Shown piece after piece: positions 52,559 through 59,812 of a DNA stretch of 64,000 bases; within the stretch, counting starts at the first letter, position 1; every line of letters starts with the position of its first letter. A program made the translations under genes and the position numbers. The stretch spans positions 1 through 64,000 of the forward strand of contig CAWCTD010000004.1 of assembly GCA_963798455.1 (NCBI GenBank). Direction: 5' to 3'. Source of the DNA: CAWCTD01 sp963798455 (GTDB taxonomy: Bacteria; Acidobacteriota; Terriglobia; Bryobacterales; Bryobacteraceae). The notes below the pieces were generated by a model. It did not search any database, had not been told where the DNA came from, and saw only the letters and a program-made list of their open reading frames with translations.

Positions 52559-52915
52559 CTACGCGGCCAGGACCCTGCTGACGGTGCTGAGCAGATCAGC
52601 GGGCGAAACCGGCTTCAGCAGCGTGGCATCGGCTCCCAGGGAGGCTGCGGCGTTGAGATAGCGTCCCTCGAAGGCCCCGGAGACTGCAACGATCTTGAGG
52701 GCGGCGTTCGACCTGCGAAGCGCCAGAATCGTCTCGATGCCTTCCTGCTCCGGCATCACCAGGTCGGTGATCAGCAAATCTACCTTCCGGCTGTGGATGA
52801 TCTGGGTCGCCTCACGCCCGTTGGCCGCATCGACCACCTCATATCCGGCCCCGCTCAGCACCAATCGAAACAAGCTGCGAACGCTGGCATCATCGTCAGC
52901 AACCAGAACCGTCAC
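52559..52915 (-). CDS. CheY-like single-domain response regulator
   Basis: A 118-residue canonical receiver: LVADDDASVRS (Asp7/Asp8), LLITDLVMPEQEG (phosphoacceptor Asp51), VAVSGAF (Ser) and LLKPVSPADL (Lys). No output domain. GTG at 52913-52915 follows AGGGGGAATC. It sits alone, convergent with the frr end, and no kinase is nearby. Confidence 0.85.
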   Translation of the reverse strand: MTVLVADDDASVRSLFRLVLSGAGYEVVDAANGREATQIIHSRKVDLLITDLVMPEQEGIETILALRRSNAALKIVAVSGAFEGRYLNAAASLGADATLLKPVSPADLLSTVSRVLAA

Positions 52916-53092
52916 GATTCCCCCTGTCGAAGCCCACAGCCCGCGAGAAGCGCCGCATCAAGCCTGGCGCCCTTACGGCTCATGTTAGCACGCTAGACGG
53001 CGGCGAAAACAGGGGCTCAGGCCGGGTGACTCCCGGGAATTCCGACGGGCAGGCGGGTGTAAGAATTGCCGTCAGCCGTGTCCGTATGACCC

Positions 53093-53179
53093 CTATCGGC
53101 CGGCTCTCGGAGAGGAGGAGAGCATTGACAAGAAGAGGCCTAGTATCACTGCGGCTGCGATTGCGGCTGTAAGCAACAT
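53093..53179 (-). CDS. Possible 28-residue hydrophobic peptide
   Basis: ATG at 53179 encodes MLLTAAIAAAVILGLFLSML followed by SSSPRAGR. The first 20 residues are one potential membrane segment. AAGGAGGT lies 9 bases upstream, one of the strongest ribosome sites in the window. The short length and lack of homology keep this tentative. It lies in the 477-base gap between the CheY-like gene and rpsA, otherwise holding only the rpsA promoter and leader. Confidence 0.35.
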   Translation of the reverse strand: MLLTAAIAAAVILGLFLSMLSSSPRAGR

Positions 53180-53259
53180 TCGCTGGCCACCTCCTTCGAC
53201 GTGCACATGAGCAATTTGCCTGCCAACTCTTTGTGGCCGATGCGATCCCCTCGGACGGG

Positions 53260-53288
53260 TTGACATTGGTGCGGCGCTTCGGTATAGT
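53260..53288 (+). promoter_or_regulatory. Near-consensus promoter of rpsA
   Basis: TTGACA (53260-53265) and TATAGT (53283-53288) with a 17-base spacer match sigma-70 at eleven of twelve positions. Transcription should begin near 53295, giving a leader of about 173 bases before the S1 start at 53468. Confidence 0.85.
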
Positions 53289-53467
53289 TCTTAACGTACT
53301 TATCTACCAACGGCTTGTCGGTGGAACCTCGCGAATCCTCAGTCTTGTGGCGGCATGCGAAGGCAGCGATAACACTGTCTGCCCGGTCCAGCCACGCACA
53401 CGGGTGAACCAGTTCCGATGGGGACTCCTGCGACTGTTGGTAGTGCTTCTGACCTGGAGATTTGGTC

Positions 53468-55198
53468 ATGGCCAGCCACCGAGATGAGGTGCGAAAGGAA
53501 CCCTCCGTTCCACCCGAGATGACGGACTACGAGCAACTCATCGACGATTACAGTCATTTCGCTCCCCCGGCGGAAGGCGAGGTCCTGCAAGGCCATGTGC
53601 TGAAGGTCACTCCCACGGAAGTGATCGTGGACTTTGGCTACAAGTCCGAGGGACTTGTTCCCATCGCTCAGTTCGTCCAACCCGATGGCGGTATTTCGGT
53701 GCGCCCCGGCGACGTTATTGACGTCGTCATCGACCGGAAAGGCGTGGAGCCCGAGGGGTACATTCTGCTTTCGCATGAGAAGGCCAGCCGCCTTCGCGCT
53801 TGGGACAACCTCGAGAAGGCCTACCGCGAGCATCTGCTGGTCTCGGGCCGGGTGCTGGGGCGGATCAAAGGCGGGCTCGCCGTGGATGTGGGAGTCGAGG
53901 CGTTCATGCCCGGATCCCACGCCGATGTTCGGGTGCTGCACAACCTGGACGTGCTGATCGGCCAGGACATCGCCGTGCGGATCGTCAAGATCAACCGGCG
54001 GCGCGGCAACGTGGTCGTCTCCCGAAAGCAGGCGGTGGAGGAAGAACACCAGGCGCGAAAGAATGCGGTCCTGTCGGCGCTCCAGGAAGGCGCCGTGGTG
54101 ACCGGCACGGTGAAGGGTCTCACCGAGTACGGCGCTTTCGTGGACCTGGGCGGGATCGACGGCTTGCTCCACGTCAGCGACATTTCGCACGGGCGGGTGG
54201 GCCATCCCTCCGAGGTGCTGCACATCGGGGATGAGATTACGGTCAAGGTGCTCAAGTTCGACCGCGACAAGGAGCGGATCTCGCTTGGTTTGAAACAGGC
54301 CCTCCCGGACCCCTGGATGAACTCGGCGGAGCGCTACCCGTTGAACCACCGTGTCATCGGACGCGTGGTGAGCATTACCGACTACGGCGCGTTCGTCGAA
54401 TTGGAGCCGGGCGTGGAAGGACTGATCCACGTCTCGGAGATGACCTGGTCGCGGCGGCTGAAACACCCCTCCAAAGTGGTCAAGGTCGGCGACCAGGTGG
54501 AAGCGGTGGTGCTTGGCGTCCTGAGCAGGGAGCGCCGGATCTCACTCGGGATCAAGCAACTGGAGCCGGACCCCTGGACCACGGTAGAGTCGCGTTACAG
54601 CATCGGCTCGGTGGTCGAGGGCCGCGTCCGCAAGCTGGCTGATTTCGGCGCTTTTGTCGAGATCGAGGAGGGCATCGACGGCCTGGTCCACGTGTCCGAT
54701 TTGTCCTGGAGCAAGCGCGTCAAGAATCCAGCCGAGGTGCTCAAGAAAGGGCAGGTGGTGCAGGCCGTCATTCTCAGCATCGACGCCGCCAATCGCCGCC
54801 TTTCCCTCGGGATCAAGCAACTCCAGCCCGATGCGTGGGAGACGTTCTTCCGCTCCCATCAAGTGGGGGACGTGGTGCGGGGACGCGCGTGCCGGGCGGC
54901 GGGTTTCGGCGTGTTCGTGGAACTGGCGCCGGGCATTGAAGCGCTGTGCCACAACTCGGAGATTCCGCCATCCGCGGACCGAAGCCGGGAGGAACCTCCG
55001 CTGCCCATCGGGGAAGAATTCGAGTTCAAGATCATCCGCCTGAACGAAGCCGAGAAGAAGATCGGGCTCAGCATGCAGGCCGTGACGGATGACGAAGAGC
55101 GCAGCCGGCTGGAGGACTACCAAAAGCAAGCGGCGGCTGCTACCATGACGATCGAGGAAGTGATGCACCTGAAAGGTCGGGGCGACACCCGCTCATGA
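53468..55198 (+). CDS. rpsA: 30S ribosomal protein S1
   Basis: A 576-residue protein with six S1 OB-fold domains, at about residues 38-105, 122-188, 207-275, 292-361, 377-446 and 463-533. The repeated phrases are LTEYGAFVDLGGIDGLLHVS, ITDYGAFVELEPGVEGLIHV, LADFGAFVEIEEGIDGLVHV and AAGFGVFVELAPGIEALCH. S1 binds mRNA during initiation. ATG at 53468 follows GGAG by 8 bases; TTG at 53462 is also in frame. The long leader after a strong promoter suggests autoregulation, as known in E. coli. Confidence 0.95.
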   Translation: MASHRDEVRKEPSVPPEMTDYEQLIDDYSHFAPPAEGEVLQGHVLKVTPTEVIVDFGYKSEGLVPIAQFVQPDGGISVRPGDVIDVVIDRKGVEPEGYILLSHEKASRLRAWDNLEKAYREHLLVSGRVLGRIKGGLAVDVGVEAFMPGSHADVRVLHNLDVLIGQDIAVRIVKINRRRGNVVVSRKQAVEEEHQARKNAVLSALQEGAVVTGTVKGLTEYGAFVDLGGIDGLLHVSDISHGRVGHPSEVLHIGDEITVKVLKFDRDKERISLGLKQALPDPWMNSAERYPLNHRVIGRVVSITDYGAFVELEPGVEGLIHVSEMTWSRRLKHPSKVVKVGDQVEAVVLGVLSRERRISLGIKQLEPDPWTTVESRYSIGSVVEGRVRKLADFGAFVEIEEGIDGLVHVSDLSWSKRVKNPAEVLKKGQVVQAVILSIDAANRRLSLGIKQLQPDAWETFFRSHQVGDVVRGRACRAAGFGVFVELAPGIEALCHNSEIPPSADRSREEPPLPIGEEFEFKIIRLNEAEKKIGLSMQAVTDDEERSRLEDYQKQAAAATMTIEEVMHLKGRGDTRS

Positions 55199-55246
55199 AG
55201 ATCGCCTGGCAGGCGCCGGCCTGAGGATAGCTAAGGAGAACGTGGA

Positions 55247-55582
55247 ATGACAAAAGCCGACCTGATTGAGGAAGTCTCGCGGGTAGTCGAGCTGACCCGC
55301 AAGGAGTCAGAGGTGATCGTGGAGGCCATCTTCGACAGCGTGGTGCGCTCTCTGAGAACCGGGGACAAGATAGAAATCCGCGGCTTCGGGAGCTTTCGGA
55401 CCCGGGAGCGCCAGGCCAGGGTTGGCCGCAACCCCAAGACCGGTGCGCGTGTGGAGGTGCCCGCCAAACGCATCCCGTACTTCAAACCCAGCAAAGAACT
55501 TAAGGATCTTGTCAACGGCGAGACAGCCGAGCCGGTAGCGTATGGTGAGGCGCCCCCGGCCGGGCCCGTCCCGTCGCTCTGA
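55247..55582 (+). CDS. HU/IHF family DNA-bending protein
   Basis: A 111-residue protein: MTKADLIEEVSRVVELTRKE, EIRGFGSFRTRERQARVGRN and PKTGARVEVPAKRIPYFKPS, the dimerisation helices and the DNA-gripping beta arm. A 17-residue tail rich in Pro/Ala/Glu follows the usual end. It lies 49 bases after rpsA, the classical neighbour of the IHF beta gene in proteobacteria; HU versus IHF cannot be decided. Confidence 0.92.
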   Translation: MTKADLIEEVSRVVELTRKESEVIVEAIFDSVVRSLRTGDKIEIRGFGSFRTRERQARVGRNPKTGARVEVPAKRIPYFKPSKELKDLVNGETAEPVAYGEAPPAGPVPSL

Positions 55583-55601
55583 CCGCCGTAGTGCCATACG
55601 C

Positions 55602-56090
55602 ATGGACCTTCTCTGGAGCCCTTGGCGATATAATTACGTCAGCAAGGCCAGCCCTTCCGATCCGTGTATCTTTTGCGAGAAGGGATCTCAGGACCGGGAT
55701 GCGGAGAACTACGTCGTCCACCGTGCGCGGAAGAACTTCCTGCTGTTGAACCTCTTCCCGTATACGACGGGCCACCTGATGATTGCCCCCTACGAGCACG
55801 TAGCCACCCTGGAAGACCTGCCCGACGAGACACTGGCGGAAATGATGGGCATGGCCCGGCTCGCGGAGCATCATCTACGTGCCGTTTACCACCCGCACGG
55901 ATTGAACATAGGCATCAACGTGGGCCAGTGCGCCGGCGCCGGCGTGGCCGGGCACATCCATATGCACGTGCTGCCTCGCTGGCCTGGCGACTCCAGTTTC
56001 ATGACCACGATAGGAGAAACCCGCGTCCTTCCGGAGAGCATCGACGATACCTACGCGAGGTTGTCCAGCGCATTCCGCAGGGATAGCTAA
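55602..56090 (+). CDS. HIT-family hydrolase
   Basis: A 162-residue protein of the Ap4A-phosphorylase/HIT type: MDLLWSPWRYNYVSKASPSD, PCIFC, LLNLFPYTTGHLMIAPYEHV and GHIHMHVLPRWPGD with the H-x-H-x-H catalytic triad. It cleaves or transfers nucleoside phosphates, substrate unknown. ATG at 55602 is preferred because upstream residues in that frame are not family-like. It is probably co-transcribed with HU. Confidence 0.9.
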   Translation: MDLLWSPWRYNYVSKASPSDPCIFCEKGSQDRDAENYVVHRARKNFLLLNLFPYTTGHLMIAPYEHVATLEDLPDETLAEMMGMARLAEHHLRAVYHPHGLNIGINVGQCAGAGVAGHIHMHVLPRWPGDSSFMTTIGETRVLPESIDDTYARLSSAFRRDS

Positions 56091-56106
56091 CGGCGCCCGC
56101 CGCCCG

Positions 56107-56112
56107 TTATAA
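56107..56112 (+). promoter_or_regulatory. -10-like box before yceD
   Basis: TATAAT occurs at about 56107-56112, some 40 bases before yceD and right after the HIT gene. No good -35 box is seen; initiation would be near 56119. Confidence 0.35.
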
Positions 56113-56151
56113 TAGAAGATCAACCCAGATCCAGAGCGTGAAAGTGTTCGT

Positions 56152-56670
56152 ATGTTCCTGAGCATACATGAGATGGAGCTGCGAAAGGTCCGGTTCGACG
56201 AGACCTTTCCGCCCGGGGAGATTCAGTTCCTGGACAAGCAGCTCTGGCAGACCGGTCCGCTCCAAGCGGCGGGCGCGGCTGAATTGTTGCCGAACACGGG
56301 CGGCGAAATCCGCCTGGCGGGACACCTTGCCGTCCGGATGGCGGCGGAGTGCGACCGCTGCCTGGACGTGGCGGAATACCCTGTTGACGTGGACTTCGAT
56401 CTGTTCTACGAGCCGGCCAAGTCCGGCCCCGAAGGCCAGGAGGTGGCGCTCGATACCGGGGAGAGCGAAATCGATTTCTACCAGGGCGAAGGACTGGAAC
56501 TGAAAGATGTGCTGCGGGAGCAGATTCTGCTCGCGCTGCCTATGCGAAGGACTTGCAGAGAGGACTGCAAGGGCATTTGTCCCGTCTGCGGACAGAACCG
56601 CAATCTGGCTGAATGTGGCTGCCAGGTGAAGGCGCCCGACGATCGGTGGGCCGCTCTTCGCAATCTGTGA
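56152..56670 (+). CDS. yceD: YceD (DUF177) family, large-subunit rRNA accumulation protein
   Basis: A 172-residue DUF177 protein: ECDRCLDVAEYPVDVDFDLF, LKDVLREQILLALPMRRTCR and DCKGICPVCGQNRN, with Cys pairs CxxC and CxxC likely binding zinc. In plants and bacteria members are needed for 23S rRNA accumulation. The gene order yceD-rpmF-plsX is widely conserved and is present here. Confidence 0.92.
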   Translation: MFLSIHEMELRKVRFDETFPPGEIQFLDKQLWQTGPLQAAGAAELLPNTGGEIRLAGHLAVRMAAECDRCLDVAEYPVDVDFDLFYEPAKSGPEGQEVALDTGESEIDFYQGEGLELKDVLREQILLALPMRRTCREDCKGICPVCGQNRNLAECGCQVKAPDDRWAALRNL

Positions 56671-56718
56671 GACAGGGGAAAGCCCAGCAACTAGACTTTT
56701 CGAAAAGGAAACGAATCC

Positions 56719-56901
56719 ATGCCGAATCCCAAGAGAAGACACTCCGCCAAGCGCACGGCCACCCGGCGCGCCCACGATCACCTGCGTCCGGCGGGCCTTT
56801 CGGAGTGCCCGAACTGTCACGAGCCCAAGTTGCCGCACAGGGTCTGCCCCCATTGCGGCATGTACAAGGGACGTGAAGTAATCGAAGTCGTCCAGGAATA
56901 G
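56719..56901 (+). CDS. rpmF: 50S ribosomal protein L32
   Basis: A 60-residue L32: MPNPKRRHSAKRTATRRAHD and ECPNCHEPKLPHRVCPHCGMYKGR (zinc-type CxxC...CxxC; here CPNC and CPHC intact). ATG at 56719 follows AAAGGAAACGA. It precedes plsX by 33 bases. Confidence 0.96.
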   Translation: MPNPKRRHSAKRTATRRAHDHLRPAGLSECPNCHEPKLPHRVCPHCGMYKGREVIEVVQE

Positions 56902-56934
56902 CCTGGTCCCACGACAGAGGGGCACTTTCAGGCC

Positions 56935-57966
56935 ATGGTTACGATTGCGGTGGATGCGATGGGCGGCGACCACTCGCCCAAGACGGAGGTGGAAGGCGCC
57001 ATCCGGGCTGCCAGGTCCTTGGGCATCAAGGTCCTGCTGGTCGGACAGGAGAGCCTGGTTCGGGAGGAGCTCAGCCGCCACGACGGAGCCCGATCGCTGC
57101 CCATCCAGGTAATCCACGCCAGCGAGCGCGTCACCATGGAGGAGAGCGCCGCCAAGGCCGTCCGCGGGAAGCGCGACAGCTCGATCCGTGTGGCCTGCCG
57201 GCTGGTGCGCGATGGCATCGCCGAAGGTCTCGTCTCGGCGGGCAATACCGGCGCCGTGATGGTCACCGCCAAGCTCGTGCTGGGGATGCTGCCTGGGGTG
57301 GACCGCCCCGCACTGGCGCAGGCCTTCCCGACGCTCAGCGGCAAGCCGGCAGTGATGTTGGACGTGGGGGCGAACGTGGACTGCACCGCCCGGATGTTGG
57401 GGCAGTTCGCCGTCATGGGCGACATCTACGCACGCGTGCTTCTGCACGCCGAGAGCCCGAGGGTGGGGCTGCTTTCCATCGGGGAAGAGGAGCACAAGGG
57501 CAATGACCTGACCCGCAAGTCGTTCACCCTCTTGAAGGCACTGCCTCTGAACTTCGTGGGCAACGTCGAAGGCCGCGACGTGTACAGCGGCGAGGCCGAC
57601 GTATTGGTCTGTGACGGCTTCATCGGCAACGTGGCGCTCAAGGTCAGCGAGGGGTTGGTGGACATGATCAAACTCACGCTGCAACAGTCGCTCGATGCCA
57701 CCATCGCCGGCAAGATCGGCTACGTGCTGGCCAGGGCCGCGTTTGCGGACTTCAAGAAGCGCCTCGACTATTCCGAGTACGGCGGCGCGCCCCTGCTGGG
57801 TGTCCGCGGGATCTGCACCATCTGCCACGGCCGGTCCAATGCCAACGCCATTAAGAACGCTATCCGCGTGGCGGCCCAGTTCTCCAGCGTGCAGATCAAC
57901 AACCGCATCGAGAAGGAGTTGCAGCGCTGGTCATCCAGCGCCTTGGCTGCCGCGCAGGCGGACTAA
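56935..57966 (+). CDS. plsX: Phosphate acyltransferase PlsX
   Basis: A 343-residue acyl-ACP:phosphate acyltransferase beginning IAVDAMGGDHSPKTEVEGAI. Other blocks are VSAGNTGAVMVTAKLVLGML, DVGANVDC, LLSIGEEEHKGNDLTRK and VCDGFIGNVALKVSEG. It makes acyl-phosphate for phosphatidic acid synthesis. The customary fabH does not follow; instead a dsbD gene starts 1 base after the stop. Confidence 0.96.
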   Translation: MVTIAVDAMGGDHSPKTEVEGAIRAARSLGIKVLLVGQESLVREELSRHDGARSLPIQVIHASERVTMEESAAKAVRGKRDSSIRVACRLVRDGIAEGLVSAGNTGAVMVTAKLVLGMLPGVDRPALAQAFPTLSGKPAVMLDVGANVDCTARMLGQFAVMGDIYARVLLHAESPRVGLLSIGEEEHKGNDLTRKSFTLLKALPLNFVGNVEGRDVYSGEADVLVCDGFIGNVALKVSEGLVDMIKLTLQQSLDATIAGKIGYVLARAAFADFKKRLDYSEYGGAPLLGVRGICTICHGRSNANAIKNAIRVAAQFSSVQINNRIEKELQRWSSSALAAAQAD

Positions 57967-57967
57967 C

Positions 57968-59812
57968 GTGAAGTTGAGCCGCACCGCCGGATTGTTTTTC
58001 TTGCTGCTCGGCGCGGCCTGTGCCCAGCGTCTCGACCCGGTCCAGTGGTCCCTCTCGGTTGAACCTCCAGCCTCGCCGCCCGGCTCCAAGGTGCTGGCCC
58101 GGCTAACCGCTACGATTGACCCCGGGTGGCACCTGTACTCGCTTTCCACGCCGAAGGGCCCTATCCCAACCACCGTCCGGTTGCTCGATAACCCGGCGAT
58201 CGCGCGTTACCAGATTTACCAGCCGAGGCCGGATGTCCAGTTCGACCCAAACTTCAAGGTGGACACAGAAACATTTCAGAAGGAAGTTGTTTTCCTTCTG
58301 AACATTGAGCTGGCGAAGAACGCTCCACCGGGTCCGCTGGAGATCACGGCTCAGGCCCGCTACCAGGCTTGCGACGCCAGACAGTGCCTGATTCCAGTGC
58401 GCAAGCCGGCCTCCGCCACTGTGCGCATCGACCCCGCGGCTGCCCCTGCCGCCCTGGCGATGCCCGCAGGATACAGCCTCTTCGAACCCGGCAAGGCTGC
58501 CTCCGCGCCCGCGGCGCCGGTCACACAGGCCGGTGGAGAGGTTCAGGGGCTGGGTGCATTCCTTCTCATTGCCTTCGGATTCGGGCTGGCGGCAATCTTC
58601 ACCCCTTGCGTTTTCCCGATGATTCCCGTTACCGTCTCCTTCTTCCTCAACCGCCAGGGGAGCTCTCGCGGCCAGAGCGTGTTTCAGGCGGCTGTCTTCT
58701 GCCTGGGGATCATTGTGCTGTTTTCGACGCTGGGCTTGGTCGCGACCGCGATCCTGGGTCCCTTCGGAACCGTGCAACTCGGCTCGAACCCCTGGGTGAA
58801 CGGATTCATCGCCCTGGTTTTTCTCGTCTTCGGGCTGAGCCTCCTGGGGGCTTTCGAGATCACCATCCCTTCAAGCGTGTTGACGGGGATGGACCGGGCC
58901 TCGCAAAGGGGTGGTGTCGCCGGCACGCTGCTGATGGGGCTGACGTTCTCGCTCACCGCCTTTGCCTGTGTGGGTCCCTTCGTGGGGACGCTGCTGGCCG
59001 GGTCGGTCTCCGGGGGAGGCATCCGCCCTTTGGCCGAGATGGTCGCATTCGCTTCGGGCCTCGCGCTGCCTTTCTTCGCGCTAGCCTTGTTCCCGTCGTA
59101 TCTCAGCCGGCTGCCTAAGAGCGGAAGCTGGATGGCGCGCGTCAAGATCGTGCTGGGCTTCGTGATCCTGGCGGCCATGCTGAAGTACGTGAGCAACGTA
59201 GATGCGGTGCTCCAGTGGAACATCCTCACGCGAGAGCGGTTCCTCGCCGCCTGGGTGGTGCTGTTCGCTCTCCCCGGCCTCTATCTGCTCGGCTTCCTGC
59301 AGCTGGAAGGCATCGGCCCCGATGAGAAGGTCGGGATCTGGCGGCTTTTGACGGGTACGGTTTTCCTGGCCTTCGCCCTAAGCCTGGTTCCCGGCATGTT
59401 CGGCGGGCGGCTCGGCGAGCTGGACGCGTATGTCCCAGTGGCGCCCGGCCAGACAGCGGCCTGGATGAAGAACGCATACACGCAGGCCTTGGCCGAGGGG
59501 AAAGCCGAGGGGAAGCGCATCTTCCTCAACTTCACAGGCTACGCGTGTACCAACTGCCACTGGATGAAAAGCAACATGTTCACCCGGCCCGAGATCGCCG
59601 AGGCCCTCGGCCGCTACGTCCTGGTGGACCTTTATACCGACGGCACGGACGCAGCATCGGAATTGAACCAGAAGATCCTCAGCCAGAAGTTCTCCTCGGT
59701 TGCCATTCCGTACTATGCTATTGTCGATCCGGACGGGAATGTCATCGCCAGCTTCGCGGGCCTGACGCGTGACCCGGCGGAGTTCCTGAAGTTTCTGAGA
59801 GCGGGCCAATGA
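57968..59812 (+). CDS. dsbD: Thiol:disulfide interchange protein DsbD
   Basis: A 614-residue protein with signal MKLSRTAGLFFLLLGAACAQ (GTG start at 57968). The N-terminal DsbD-alpha domain runs to about 170 (ARYQACDARQCLIPV supplies its CxxxxxC-type pair). Eight or so membrane helices follow at about 195-480 with FTPCVFPMIPVTVSFFL and FACVGPFVGTLL, the reactive-cysteine CcdA-like signature. The thioredoxin domain at about 495-614 has FTGYACTNCHWMKS (CxxC). It transfers electrons from cytoplasm to periplasm. The stop overlaps the next ATG (ATGA). Confidence 0.93.
   Translation: MKLSRTAGLFFLLLGAACAQRLDPVQWSLSVEPPASPPGSKVLARLTATIDPGWHLYSLSTPKGPIPTTVRLLDNPAIARYQIYQPRPDVQFDPNFKVDTETFQKEVVFLLNIELAKNAPPGPLEITAQARYQACDARQCLIPVRKPASATVRIDPAAAPAALAMPAGYSLFEPGKAASAPAAPVTQAGGEVQGLGAFLLIAFGFGLAAIFTPCVFPMIPVTVSFFLNRQGSSRGQSVFQAAVFCLGIIVLFSTLGLVATAILGPFGTVQLGSNPWVNGFIALVFLVFGLSLLGAFEITIPSSVLTGMDRASQRGGVAGTLLMGLTFSLTAFACVGPFVGTLLAGSVSGGGIRPLAEMVAFASGLALPFFALALFPSYLSRLPKSGSWMARVKIVLGFVILAAMLKYVSNVDAVLQWNILTRERFLAAWVVLFALPGLYLLGFLQLEGIGPDEKVGIWRLLTGTVFLAFALSLVPGMFGGRLGELDAYVPVAPGQTAAWMKNAYTQALAEGKAEGKRIFLNFTGYACTNCHWMKSNMFTRPEIAEALGRYVLVDLYTDGTDAASELNQKILSQKFSSVAIPYYAIVDPDGNVIASFAGLTRDPAEFLKFLRAGQ

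Noticed and set aside
57695..57967. Upstream extension of the DsbD frame
   Set aside because: It overlaps the end of plsX; the signal peptide begins at GTG 57968.
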